In this document: piece after piece, positions 28,494-36,752 of the stretch
Layout: each line of letters starts with the position of its first letter
Position numbering within the stretch: position 1 is the first letter of the stretch
Source: Arthrobacter sunyaminii
GTDB lineage: Bacteria > Actinomycetota > Actinomycetes > Actinomycetales > Micrococcaceae
Assembly (NCBI RefSeq): GCF_018866305.1
Contig: NZ_CP076456.1
Coordinates: 1 to 64,000, forward strand
Direction of reading: 5' to 3'
DNA: 64,000 bases
Notes under the pieces: model-generated
The model's database searches: none
What the model was told of the DNA's origin: nothing
Seen by the model: the letters and a program-made list of their open reading frames with translations, nothing else
Program-made: the position numbers and the translations under genes

Positions 28494-28913
28494 TTAGCCC
28501 TGTTTGTTGGCCTGCTGTGCGGCCTGCTCTGCCTTCCTGGCCTTCTTGGCTTCTGCTTCCTTAACGCGCTTGGCTTCGTCGCGGACAGCCGCGAAGCTCG
28601 CCCTTTCCTGGACCAGCCATGCCGGCGGTGCGGCCAGCAGTGCGGTGATCTCAGCAGTGGTCAGCGCATCGGTGATGCCCGACCGGGTGAGGCCGCTGAT
28701 AGAGATGTTGAGTTTCTGGGCCACCACGGGACGGGGATGGGGACCGTTGCGGCGAAGATCAACGAGCCACTGCGGCGGATTGGCCTGGAGCTCGTCGAAC
28801 TGGGCGCGGGAGATGGGCCCGTCCTGGAACTCCTGCGGCGCTGCGGGCAGATAGATGCCCAGTTTCTTGGCTGCCGTGGCAGGTTTCATGGATTGGGATT
28901 TCTCGGAAGTCAT
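28494..28913 (-). CDS. DUF5997 family protein
   Basis: A 139-aa soluble protein (MTSEKSQSMKPATAAKKLGI...) of the DUF5997 family. It has two related segments, FDELQANPPQWLVDLRRNG and ITALLAAPPAWLVQERASF, each an aromatic/Pro-rich PP-x-WLV motif, and a Lys/Ala/Glu-rich C-terminal helix (EAKRVKEAEAKKARKAEQAA) that is probably coiled. It is divergent from a LysR substrate-binding-domain protein across 108 bases containing a 12-base inverted repeat, and the two genes appear together in many Actinobacteria. Function is unknown. Confidence 0.88.
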   Translation of the reverse strand: MTSEKSQSMKPATAAKKLGIYLPAAPQEFQDGPISRAQFDELQANPPQWLVDLRRNGPHPRPVVAQKLNISISGLTRSGITDALTTAEITALLAAPPAWLVQERASFAAVRDEAKRVKEAEAKKARKAEQAAQQANKQG

Positions 28914-28925
28914 CTTTCAAGGATA

Positions 28926-28987
28926 TCCGCCGCAGGCCCGGTCCCGGGTGCACGGGAAGTTCACGGGGGAGTGCAGCCTGCGGCGGA
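28926..28987. repeat. 12-base inverted repeat in the DUF5997 / LysR-like divergent promoter
   Basis: TCCGCCGCAGGC at 28926-28937 is exactly complementary to GCCTGCGGCGGA at 28976-28987, with 38 bases between. It sits between two divergent genes and may be a paired operator or an RNA structure. The right arm lies about 23 bases before the TAACCT -10-like box of the LysR-like gene. Confidence 0.6.
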
Positions 28988-29021
28988 AAGAAGGAGGACC
29001 AGGCTGGGCTAACCTGAAAAG

Positions 29022-29813
29022 GTGCCTGAAGATGCTTACCCCCGCCAAACCCGCCCGGCTCGTCCGCTGACTGTGGCCTACGTGCCCGGTGTGACGCCCG
29101 GAAAATGGATTGGGCGGTGGACCGAGCGCCACGACCGTGAACTGGTCTCCTATCAATGCGGTGAGGACACGGTCTTTGACGAACTGCGCGCCGGTGAAGC
29201 GGATGTGGTGTTTGTGCGGGTACCGGAGCAGGGGTTTGTCCGGCCCGCGGACCTGAGCGTGATTGCCCTTTACGAGGAGCGGCCGGTGGTGGCTGCGGCG
29301 AAGGATTCGGCCGTTGCTGCCTTTGATGAGCTGGATCTGGCAGATCTGGCCGGTGAGAACCTGCTGGACCTGCGGGATATGGGGAGCACCGACGTCGGAA
29401 TGGAAGTAGTGGCCTCGGGTGCCGGCCTTTTGATCCTGCCGATGTCCGTTGCGAAGCTGTATTCGCGCCGCGACGTTGTTGCGCGGCCGCTCAGCGGCGT
29501 CCCGGCCACGAAGATTGCCGTTGCGTGGCTTGAAGATGCCCAAGATCCCGGTATTGAGGAGTTTGTAGGGATTGTTCGCGGGCGCACGGCGAACAGCTCA
29601 CGCCAGCCCTCAGTCCAGGAAGAGCAAAAAACCACCGCCCGGCAGCGCACCAAGGAACGGCAGAGCCGGAGCGGGGAGAAGCCGGGGTCCGGCGGGAAAC
29701 CGGCGTCGAAGTCTGCCGGACGCACCGGCGCCAAGGGCGGAGCCGCGGCCAGGGGCGGCACGGCGAAGAAGGGCAGCGGCACCAAGGGCGGCCGGACGCG
29801 CCGGAGCCGCTAG
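29022..29813 (+). CDS. LysR-type substrate-binding domain protein lacking the DNA-binding domain
   Basis: The 263-aa protein aligns in character with the effector-binding half of LysR regulators (LTVAYVPGVTPGKWIGRWTER..., FDELRAGEADVVFVRVP, VVASGAGLLILPMSVAKLYSRRD). It has no helix-turn-helix at the N-terminus and no signal peptide. Instead it ends in a basic, low-complexity tail of about 65 residues rich in Lys, Arg, Gly and Ser. The GTG start at 29022 follows a -10-like TAACCT (29010-29015) by six bases, suggesting a leaderless transcript. Pairing with the divergent DUF5997 gene implies a joint role, unknown so far. Confidence 0.85.
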   Translation: MPEDAYPRQTRPARPLTVAYVPGVTPGKWIGRWTERHDRELVSYQCGEDTVFDELRAGEADVVFVRVPEQGFVRPADLSVIALYEERPVVAAAKDSAVAAFDELDLADLAGENLLDLRDMGSTDVGMEVVASGAGLLILPMSVAKLYSRRDVVARPLSGVPATKIAVAWLEDAQDPGIEEFVGIVRGRTANSSRQPSVQEEQKTTARQRTKERQSRSGEKPGSGGKPASKSAGRTGAKGGAAARGGTAKKGSGTKGGRTRRSR

Positions 29814-29879
29814 GGGAAACCGGTACCTGTTTTTGGTTTCTGCCGCTCCGGCGGCAACGCCGGGAGTATTCTTTCGCCC

Positions 29880-30257
29880 ATGCGCGTAAAGATGAGCAGT
29901 ATCCACGTGATTGATCCGGCCGCCGCTTTTGACTTCTACACCGGCACCCTGGGCTTTGAGCCGCTGATGGTGCTGCCGGAGTACAACCTCTTCATCGTCC
30001 AGGCGCCTAATATTCCTGACGGGCCCGGTCTGCTTCTGGAGCCCAGTGACCATCCCGTCGCTGAGGCCTACCGCACCGGCGTCTACGGCATGGGACTGCC
30101 CGCGGTGGTGCTGGGCGTTGATGATGTCCAAGCCGAAATGGAGCGCCTCAGTGCATTGGGAGTCCGGTTCACCGGGCCTCCGTCCACGGATGCCATGGGA
30201 ACCCAGGCCGTGTTCGACGACGGCTGCGGAAACTATATTCAACTCCACCAGGATTAG
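29880..30257 (+). CDS. VOC-family (glyoxalase/bleomycin resistance-like) protein
   Basis: A 125-aa vicinal-oxygen-chelate fold protein with two beta-alpha-beta-beta-beta units (MSSIHVIDPAAAFDFYTGTLGFE and AVVLGVDDVQAEMERLSALGVRF...). Possible metal ligands are an N-terminal His (IHVID) and the C-terminal Glu/Gln region (YIQLHQD). Substrate cannot be predicted; members range from lactoylglutathione lyases to resistance proteins. ATG 29880 lies seven bases after TATTCT (29867-29872) with no Shine-Dalgarno; ATG 29892 is another possible start. Confidence 0.87.
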   Translation: MRVKMSSIHVIDPAAAFDFYTGTLGFEPLMVLPEYNLFIVQAPNIPDGPGLLLEPSDHPVAEAYRTGVYGMGLPAVVLGVDDVQAEMERLSALGVRFTGPPSTDAMGTQAVFDDGCGNYIQLHQD

Positions 30258-30285
30258 CCCGGACCGCACCCCGGCGCTCAGGCCG

Positions 30286-32025
30286 TTAGTGCTCACCCAG
30301 CCGCGGCCTGAGCCGGGATTCCTCCAGATCCAGCAGCCGCTGGGCATCAGCGAGGGTACGCGAGGGGAAATGTCCCTCCCGGCGGGCCTGCAGCAGCGCG
30401 TTCCGCTCCGCGTCTACAACGGCACGGCGAAGTTCACGGTACTGCAGCTGGGGGGTGGGTGAAGTGCCGATGCCCAGCGCCTTGACGCGTTCCCACGCGA
30501 GTTCGCTGCGCAGGAAGGTGCTCTGGCGCACCCGTTCCACCACGTCCGGGTCCACGTCTGTATCCTGGTCCAGGCACTTGGCCGGGTCTTCCAGAACCTT
30601 AAGGCCCGCGTCGCTGATCTGGTCCAGCAATGTGGCCAGATCCCGCTGGTCCTCCGCGGCGTTGCGTCCGCGGACACCCAGCATTTGGATAACCCAGGGC
30701 AGGGTCCCGCCCTGCAGCAGCAGGGTCACCACGGCCACCGTGAAGGCGATGAGGACTAGCTGTTCCCGATAGGGAGTGGCTTCCGGCAGGGACTGCGCGG
30801 CGGCCAGAGTTACTACTCCGCGCATTCCGGACCAGCCGATGACGACGCCGCCGCGCCAGTCCAGTCCTTCGCTGCGGAGTTGGGCGATGTCCGCCTGGCG
30901 CCTTCGGTACAGTTCTTCGCCGCGGGTATGGCGGCGCTGGGTGCGGGCGTCGGCCAGTCCTCTTGCCGACATTCTGTCCAGTGCCGTCCGGAAGCGGCTG
31001 GTGCGGCGCTCCTGATATCCGACCTTGGCGCGCAGGAACAGGATGAGGGGGCCCATCCACGCGAAGCGAATCACGATCAGCAGCGCGGTGACAGCCAAGC
31101 CGATCATTACCGCTTCCCGGACGGTCAGCAGCGCGGGATCGACGTTTTCAACCAGAAAGCGGATCTCGAGTCCCATCAGCAGGAAAACGCCGTTTTCCAG
31201 CAGGAACTGGACCGTGTGCCAATTGACGCTGTCATTGATCCGGGCCTGTGCGCTGAAAGCCGCTCCCGCGCGGTGGCCCGTGTACAGCCCGGCCACCACC
31301 ACGGCCAGAACGCCGGAAGCGCCGAGCTCCTCCGCGGGAATGAAGGCAAGGAAAGGAACCACAAAGGAAATAGCGGTGTCCAGCACGGGATCATGGAGCT
31401 TGGAACGGATGAACACCGTAACGAATCCCACCAGCAGGCCCACGACGACGGCGGCCACCACGGCAAAGCCAAAGTCCGCGACACCGTCCCAGACGCTGGC
31501 CAAGCCACCGGCGCTGGCCGCGATAGCGGAGCGCAGCAGAACCAGCGCGGTGGCGTCATTGACCAGTCCCTCGCCTTCCAAAACCGTTACCAGCCGCGGC
31601 GGCAGGCCGAGTTTCTTGCCGATTGAAGTGGCGGCTACGGCGTCCGGCGGACTTACCACGGCACCCAGCGCGACGGCGGCGGCGAAGTTCAGATTCGGCA
31701 GCAGAATGTACAGCAGCAACCCTGTTGCGAAGGCGGAGAACAGGACCAAAAACACCGACAGGCTGGAAATGGCACCGAAGTTGCGCCGGAAATCCACCAC
31801 CGGAACGTTGACCGCTGCCGCATAGAGCAGCGGGGGCAGCACACCCATCAGGATGACGTCATGCGGCACCGTAAACGTGGGCAGCCCCGGCAGATAGGAC
31901 AGTCCCAGCCCGACCACCACCAGGATCAAGGGCGCGGCAATGCCCAGGCGCTTGGAGAAGGCGGCGACAGTGACTATGAGAGCCACGCCGATGACAGCTA
32001 ACAGGGCTAGTTCCACAACCTCCAT
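30286..32025 (-). CDS. Na+/H+ antiporter, CPA1 family
   Basis: A 579-aa monovalent cation/proton antiporter. About twelve transmembrane helices span residues 1-410, with the CPA1 motifs LGAVVSPPDAVAATSIGKKLG and LEGEGLVNDATALVL containing the ion-binding Asp. A second conserved stretch is GWSGMRGVVTLAAAQSLP. The C-terminal 140 residues are a charged cytoplasmic tail. Such proteins exchange Na+ or K+ for H+ in pH and salt homeostasis. It converges on the VOC gene and is followed upstream by the YdjM-like gene in the same direction. Confidence 0.94.
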   Translation of the reverse strand: MEVVELALLAVIGVALIVTVAAFSKRLGIAAPLILVVVGLGLSYLPGLPTFTVPHDVILMGVLPPLLYAAAVNVPVVDFRRNFGAISSLSVFLVLFSAFATGLLLYILLPNLNFAAAVALGAVVSPPDAVAATSIGKKLGLPPRLVTVLEGEGLVNDATALVLLRSAIAASAGGLASVWDGVADFGFAVVAAVVVGLLVGFVTVFIRSKLHDPVLDTAISFVVPFLAFIPAEELGASGVLAVVVAGLYTGHRAGAAFSAQARINDSVNWHTVQFLLENGVFLLMGLEIRFLVENVDPALLTVREAVMIGLAVTALLIVIRFAWMGPLILFLRAKVGYQERRTSRFRTALDRMSARGLADARTQRRHTRGEELYRRRQADIAQLRSEGLDWRGGVVIGWSGMRGVVTLAAAQSLPEATPYREQLVLIAFTVAVVTLLLQGGTLPWVIQMLGVRGRNAAEDQRDLATLLDQISDAGLKVLEDPAKCLDQDTDVDPDVVERVRQSTFLRSELAWERVKALGIGTSPTPQLQYRELRRAVVDAERNALLQARREGHFPSRTLADAQRLLDLEESRLRPRLGEH

Positions 32026-32081
32026 TATCGTTCACAGGAGCGAACTATTCTAACGGCAGGCTGTTGGCCCGGTCCGGTGTT

Positions 32082-32855
32082 TTACCCAGATGCCCACTGG
32101 GCCAGGGCAAAGAAAGCGGCGTGGACCACTCCGTACATGGCGTACACGGTCACCGGAACCATCAGGGCCCATTCCCGCCAGGACCCGGCGGCGCCGATCA
32201 GGGGCAGTGACATGCAGCCGCTGCTCCGCCAGAGCTTGTTGAGCACGGGGATGCCGGCCAGAGAGCGTGGGCGCTTGATCCGCAGCGGCCACAGAATCAT
32301 GACACCCTGATGGGTCAGCAGGTCCCCGAGGATGTGCACGGCGACACCCAGTCCGACGGCGACGGGCAGCCAGTCATTGTTTTCCGGCGCGTAGACGGCA
32401 ATGAAGGCGGACAAGGACAGTGCCAGCAGCCAGCTGCGGGCAGGACCGCCAGCAATTTTTAGCGCTTTCAGGGCAAAGCCCATGAGCAGCACCGACAGCA
32501 GGCCCGCACCCACCGCCACCGAACCGAACAACGGCACGTCGGCCGTGACCTTGCCCAGCGCGGTGGACAGGGCCACGAACACGGCAAGGCCCAGCAGGGA
32601 GTGCGTGCCGCGCCGGTGCCCGCCGCTGACCTGTTCAGTGATCCGGGCCAGGATCTTCGTGACCGGCGGCAGGGAATGGGCAATGGTTCCGCTGTGGTGA
32701 TCCAAATCCGGAAGCAGGGCGGCACCGGCGGTAAGCAGTGCGCCGGTGACCACGCCCAGCGGCGTAACCGGATACCAGCCGAGGGCGTGCGGTGCGGTTG
32801 AAGCGACGGCAATCCAGGCTGCGGCGCCTGATGCTGCGTGATGACCACCCATCAT
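32082..32855 (-). CDS. YdjM/DUF457-type membrane-bound metal-dependent hydrolase
   Basis: A 257-aa membrane protein with several helices and the histidine/aspartate motifs typical of the LexA-binding YdjM (DUF457) family: LLPDLDHHSGTIAHSLP, HRRGTHSLLG and HILGDLLTHQGVMILWP. Family members are annotated as membrane-bound metal-dependent hydrolases, but the reaction is not well defined. It lies 56 bases upstream of the antiporter gene on the same strand and could be co-transcribed with it. Confidence 0.88.
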   Translation of the reverse strand: MMGGHHAASGAAAWIAVASTAPHALGWYPVTPLGVVTGALLTAGAALLPDLDHHSGTIAHSLPPVTKILARITEQVSGGHRRGTHSLLGLAVFVALSTALGKVTADVPLFGSVAVGAGLLSVLLMGFALKALKIAGGPARSWLLALSLSAFIAVYAPENNDWLPVAVGLGVAVHILGDLLTHQGVMILWPLRIKRPRSLAGIPVLNKLWRSSGCMSLPLIGAAGSWREWALMVPVTVYAMYGVVHAAFFALAQWASG

Positions 32856-32970
32856 GGTGCGTGGGGTCCTTCCCTAGGGCGGTGTGAAGCACCGAAAACT
32901 TTCGTAACTTCTCATGTTTTCATGCACCACTGACACTCCAGGCACAGGGGCATCAAGAGCCCCCGGGGAA

Positions 32971-33012
32971 CGACGACGGCGGGGCACCCGCGAAGGTGCC
33001 CCGCCGTCGTCG
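32971..33012 (-). terminator. Very long hairpin terminator of gntP
   Basis: An 18-base perfect stem (CGACGACGGCGGGGCACC and its complement) with a six-base loop lies ten bases after the gntP stop. Its arm closely resembles that of the hairpin at 55532-55578. Confidence 0.85.
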
Positions 33013-33021
33013 TTTCGCCGG

Positions 33022-34422
33022 TTAGGCCAGCGAAGCCAGTCCGAAGGCCAGCGCTGCCAGGGCGAAGCCCATGACGCCGATCAGCGTTTCCAGCACGGTC
33101 CACGTCTTCAGTGTGGTTTTCACATCCATGCCCATGAAGCGCCCCACCAGCCAGAAACCGGAGTCGTTGACGTGGCTGACCACCACGGAGCCGGCGGCAA
33201 CGGCCACGACCATGGCCGCGGTCTGGACGGTGTTGTAGCCGGATTCCAGCACGCCGGGAGCAATCAGGGCGGCTGCAGTGGTCAGGGCGACCGTGGCCGA
33301 GCCCTGGGCGATGCGGAGGATTGCGGCGATAAGGAAGCCGGCCAGGATCAGCGGGACACCGAGGTCGCTGAGGACATCGCCCAGTGCGGCACCGATGCCG
33401 GAGGTGCGCAGGACGCCGCCGAACATGCCGCCGGCGCCGGTGATCAGGATGACCGAGCAGACCGGGCCCAGAGCGGACTCGAGTACCTTTTCGATGGCGG
33501 TCTTGGATTCGCCGCGCCGGGTGCCCAGGACCACGCAGGCCACGAGGAGGGAGATGAGCAGTGCCACCGGCGTTTCGCCCAGGGTGCGCAGGAACGCGAA
33601 CCAGGACTGCTCGGCGGCTTCGGCGGAGACTACTCCGGCCGAGGCCAGGGTGTTCAGTCCGGTGTTCAGGAAGATAAGGATCAGGGGCAGCAGCAGCACG
33701 GCCACCACGGTGCCGAACTTCGGCGGGTTCTTGATCTCGTCGTCGTCGATCTCACCGAGCACGGCAGGCACCGGCAGGACGAACTTTTTGCCGGCCCAGA
33801 GGCCGAACAGGTAGGAGGTGAGGTACCAGGTGGGCAGGGCAATAATGAGGCCGAGGATCAGGACGGCGCCGATGTTGGCTTCAAAGAACCCGGAGGCGGT
33901 GACGGGGCCGGGGTGCGGGGGTACAAAGACGTGCATGACAGAGAAGGCGCCGGCTGCGGGCAGGCCGTAGCGGAGTACGCCGCCGCCGAGCCGCCGTGCC
34001 ACCGAGAAGATCACGGGGAGCATGACCACAAGGCCGGCGTCAAAGAAGATCGGGAAGCCGAAAATCAGTGAGGCGACGCCCAGGGCAAAGGGAGCGCGTT
34101 TCTCGCCGAAGATCCGGATCATGGTGTCGGCCAGGACCTTGGCGCCGCCGCTGGTTTCCACCAGCCGGCCCAGCATGGCACCCAGACCCACGAGCAGGGC
34201 GACTGTGGCCAGTGTTGATCCGAAGCTGCCGGTCAGGACGGTGACAACGCTGCCGGTGGGGATTCCGGTGGCGAAAGCAGTCAGCAGGCTGACCAGGATC
34301 AGGGACACGAAGGCGTGCAGGCGCAGCTTCAGAATCAGGAACAGCAGCAGTGCAATGGCTCCGCCGGCGATCAGGAGGAGGGGGCCCGCACCGAGGGTTT
34401 GGGACCAGCCTTCAATTGTCAT
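33022..34422 (-). CDS. gntP: Gluconate permease, GntP family
   Basis: A 466-aa polytopic transporter with about 12-14 helices of the GntP family (start LLLIAGGAIALLLFLILKL; motifs GLGAMLGRLVETSGGAKVLA, GVASLIFGFPIFFDAGLVVM, FVPPHPGPVTASGFF and VSHVNDSGFWLVGRFMGM). The family imports gluconate or similar aldonates by proton symport. It lies 81 bases downstream of gntK on the same strand, and gntR is divergent from gntK. This module would deliver 6-phosphogluconate to Gnd. Confidence 0.95.
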   Translation of the reverse strand: MTIEGWSQTLGAGPLLLIAGGAIALLLFLILKLRLHAFVSLILVSLLTAFATGIPTGSVVTVLTGSFGSTLATVALLVGLGAMLGRLVETSGGAKVLADTMIRIFGEKRAPFALGVASLIFGFPIFFDAGLVVMLPVIFSVARRLGGGVLRYGLPAAGAFSVMHVFVPPHPGPVTASGFFEANIGAVLILGLIIALPTWYLTSYLFGLWAGKKFVLPVPAVLGEIDDDEIKNPPKFGTVVAVLLLPLILIFLNTGLNTLASAGVVSAEAAEQSWFAFLRTLGETPVALLISLLVACVVLGTRRGESKTAIEKVLESALGPVCSVILITGAGGMFGGVLRTSGIGAALGDVLSDLGVPLILAGFLIAAILRIAQGSATVALTTAAALIAPGVLESGYNTVQTAAMVVAVAAGSVVVSHVNDSGFWLVGRFMGMDVKTTLKTWTVLETLIGVMGFALAALAFGLASLA

Positions 34423-34503
34423 GGGTTTAGCTCCGTTACTAAATGAGTGACTGTTGGAAGTGGCTGCGGCGCAAATGTGCCGGAGCGGGGAGGGGGGGCG
34501 GGG

Positions 34504-35022
34504 TTAGTTCGCCGGCAGGTCAAGCCTGTCGAGGATGTCTGCGGCGATCTCTGCAGGTGAGTGGAGGATGTCGATGACAATCCCGGGTTCGTCCTCGGAC
34601 AGCGGTTCCAGGGTGTTGATCTGGGAAGGCAGCAGCGATGCGGGCATGAAATGGCCGCTGCGGGTCTTCATCCGCTCACGCAGTACCTCGGCGTCGCCGT
34701 TGAGGTGGACAAAGTGCAGCTGTCCGGAAGCGGAGGCCAGGACGTCCCGGTACGCACGCTTCAGCGCGGAACAGGTGACGATGGTGGACCGTCCGTTTTC
34801 TGCCTGGGTGTCCATCCAGTTCCGGATGGAATCCAGCCAGGGCCAGCGGTCCTCATCGGTCAGGGGGGTGCCGGACGCCATCTTGGCAATGTTGGCTTCG
34901 GAATGGAATTCGTCCGCTTCAGCCGCAATCCAGCCCAAATGCTCCGAAAGGAGAGTGGAGATGGTGGTCTTGCCTGAACCGGACACACCCATAATGACCA
35001 GGTGCTGCGGGGCGGGGCTCAT
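34504..35022 (-). CDS. gntK: Gluconokinase
   Basis: This P-loop kinase phosphorylates gluconate to 6-phosphogluconate. The 172-aa protein from ATG 35020-35022 (Shine-Dalgarno AAGGAGA) carries Walker A GVSGSGKTT, EADEFHSEANIAKMASGTPL, and the TCSALKRAYRD and SGHFMPASLLPSQ motifs characteristic of thermoresistant-type GntK. The length is normal. It is followed by gntP, and GntR is encoded divergently, so induction by gluconate through GntR is likely. Confidence 0.96.
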   Translation of the reverse strand: MSPAPQHLVIMGVSGSGKTTISTLLSEHLGWIAAEADEFHSEANIAKMASGTPLTDEDRWPWLDSIRNWMDTQAENGRSTIVTCSALKRAYRDVLASASGQLHFVHLNGDAEVLRERMKTRSGHFMPASLLPSQINTLEPLSEDEPGIVIDILHSPAEIAADILDRLDLPAN

Positions 35023-35108
35023 ATTTCTCCTTGGACGCCGTTGTCGCCGGAAGCGGGCTGGCCCCCTCCGAAGTGATCTGCAGGACAAAGGTATCACCAT
35101 ATAAGTGA

Positions 35109-35122
35109 TTGATAACACCAAT
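35109..35122. promoter_or_regulatory. Candidate GntR operator between gntK and gntR
   Basis: TTGATAACACCAAT matches 11 of 14 positions of the ATGATAGTACCAAT-type sites described for gluconate-responsive GntR1/GntR2 of Corynebacterium. It lies in the divergent gntK-gntR space, 87 bases before gntK. A weaker symmetric ATCAC...GTGAT pair (35093-35109) overlaps its edge. Assignment is by similarity to the remembered consensus only. Confidence 0.45.
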
Positions 35123-35249
35123 GCTCACGTTAGGCTGGTTCAGCGCAGATTTCGGGTCACTGCCGTTGAAGGACACGCCTTATTGGCATTGCGGAACCCG
35201 GTTCGGAAAACCGAATCAACATTGCACGTTTGAAAGTCAGGGGAACAGC

Positions 35250-35957
35250 GTGGACACCAGGGAGCCTCCGCGGGCGGCGGCAGCGGTCCTGAACGGGGCC
35301 ATAATCGATGCCATCGGAGCGGATGTCGTGGCCGGAACGCTTCAACCCGGAGACCGGCTGACCCTGGAGGGGCTGCAGGAGGAATTTGGTGTCTCGCGGA
35401 CCGTGGTGCGGGACTGTATGCGGATCCTCGAGTCCATGAATCTGGTGTATTCCAAACGCCGCATTGGCATTGTGGTCCAAGACCCGTCCCACTGGAATGT
35501 TTTTGATTCGCGCATTATCCGCTGGCGTTTGAGCGGTCCGGGCAGGGACGGCCAGTTCCGGACACTGACGGAACTGCGGGTGGCGGTGGAGCCTATGGCG
35601 GCCGCCGGCGCTGCCCGGCATGCCGGGGAAACGGAGCGGTCCGCGCTGGTGGAACTGGCGGCACGCATGCGGGTGCTGGGGGAAGCGGGCGAGCTGGAAG
35701 AGTTTCTCGCCGCCGACATTGCCTTCCACACCCTGTTGCTGCGCTCCAGCGGAAACGAAATGTTCGCTTCCCTTGACGAGGTGGTCGCGGAAGTCCTGAC
35801 CGGGCGCACTCACCAGGGCCGCATGCCCAATCATCCGCGCGAGGTGGCTCTGCGGGGCCACGAGCTTGTGGCCGGGGCAGTGGCCGTCGGCGACGCGGAT
35901 GAGGCGATGAAGCAGATGGCGGAGCTGCTGGAGGAGGTCCGGACGGCAGTGGCCTAA
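35250..35957 (+). CDS. gntR: GntR-family transcriptional regulator (FadR subfamily)
   Basis: A 235-aa regulator with an N-terminal winged helix (GTLQPGDRLTLEGLQEEF, GVSRTVVRDCMRILESM) and an all-helical FCD effector domain (about 85-230) containing metal-ligand residues of the FadR group (DIAFHTLLLRSSGN, RGHELVAGAV). The GTG at 35250 is preferred: it follows a purine-rich AGGGGAA site and gives the normal N-terminal length; the open frame upstream lacks family sequence. Position opposite gntK-gntP argues for control of gluconate catabolism. Confidence 0.93.
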   Translation: MDTREPPRAAAAVLNGAIIDAIGADVVAGTLQPGDRLTLEGLQEEFGVSRTVVRDCMRILESMNLVYSKRRIGIVVQDPSHWNVFDSRIIRWRLSGPGRDGQFRTLTELRVAVEPMAAAGAARHAGETERSALVELAARMRVLGEAGELEEFLAADIAFHTLLLRSSGNEMFASLDEVVAEVLTGRTHQGRMPNHPREVALRGHELVAGAVAVGDADEAMKQMAELLEEVRTAVA

Positions 35958-36005
35958 GCCTGCCCGGGCTCGGCATTCGTGCGGGGAAAGGCGCGGCAAA
36001 CAGCA

Positions 36006-36040
36006 GCGGCCGGCTCCTCCCGGAGGGAAGAGCCGGCCGC
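36006..36040. terminator. Bidirectional terminator between gntR and dps
   Basis: The 11-base perfect arms GCGGCCGGCTC / GAGCCGGCCGC form a strong stem between the convergent gntR and dps genes. No long T-run is visible. Confidence 0.7.
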
Positions 36041-36053
36041 CGGAGTGCCGGTG

Positions 36054-36551
36054 TTAGACGGTCGGCTGGGTATTTGCGTCTTCGGGGGTAACCACTTTGG
36101 CAGTGGCCTTGATGTTCTCGGCGTCCACCATCCAGGCGTACTGCTCGAGCTTGCCGATGAAGCCGTGCAGGATGTCAGCGGTGGTGGGGTCTTCCTCGTC
36201 CACCTGGTCGTGCACCTCACGCATGGTGCCCACGGCCGCGTTCAGCATGGCGACCGTCAGGGTGACGGTGTCCTTGGTGTCCACGAGACCCGCGGGGAAC
36301 GGGGCAAGCGAGGTGCCTTCGGCCACTGCAACACTCCGGCCGTCGGGGATGGCTCCCAGCGCGCGCATGCGCTCGGCCAGTTCATCTGCGAAGAGCCGGG
36401 CGTCTTCGATGATTTCATCGAGCTGCAGGTGAAGGTCGCGGAAGTTCTTGCCCACAACGTTCCAGTGTGCCTGCTTGCCCTGCAGGTGCAGCTCAATGAG
36501 GTCTACGAGGACGGCCTGCAGATTGGTGGTCAGTTCTTTGGATGCCTTCAC
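36054..36551 (-). CDS. dps: Dps-family DNA-binding ferritin-like protein
   Basis: A 165-aa ferritin-like dodecamer subunit that stores iron, detoxifies peroxide and protects DNA. The Dps ferroxidase residues appear in QAHWNVVGKNFRDLHLQLDE and EIIEDARLFADELAERM. The four-helix length is normal; there is no long Lys-rich N-terminal extension. The GTG start follows a GGAGGAAAC ribosome site. A 10-base palindrome about 90 bases upstream resembles half of an iron-regulator site. The gene is monocistronic. Confidence 0.94.
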   Translation of the reverse strand: MKASKELTTNLQAVLVDLIELHLQGKQAHWNVVGKNFRDLHLQLDEIIEDARLFADELAERMRALGAIPDGRSVAVAEGTSLAPFPAGLVDTKDTVTLTVAMLNAAVGTMREVHDQVDEEDPTTADILHGFIGKLEQYAWMVDAENIKATAKVVTPEDANTQPTV

Positions 36552-36752
36552 GTTTCCTCCAATGTTGACGAAATCTGTTGACGAAGGACGGCTGTGTTCT
36601 CCCGGGTTTCCGGTGTGGAGCCCCGGCCGCAGCCGCCAACCTAAGTAAGCTTACCTTCTCCTTGAAGTCGGTGTGTCCGTTCGGTAGCGTGAAGGGCCCG
36701 AAGCGGAATTTTCGCTTCCAACCGGCACGATCCGCCTACCGTAGGGACCTCC

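Noticed and set aside
32914..34071. A 385-codon plus-strand frame opposite gntP rich in Gly, His and Asp
   Set aside because: The composition mirrors the complement of membrane-protein codons; it also crosses the gntP terminator hairpin.
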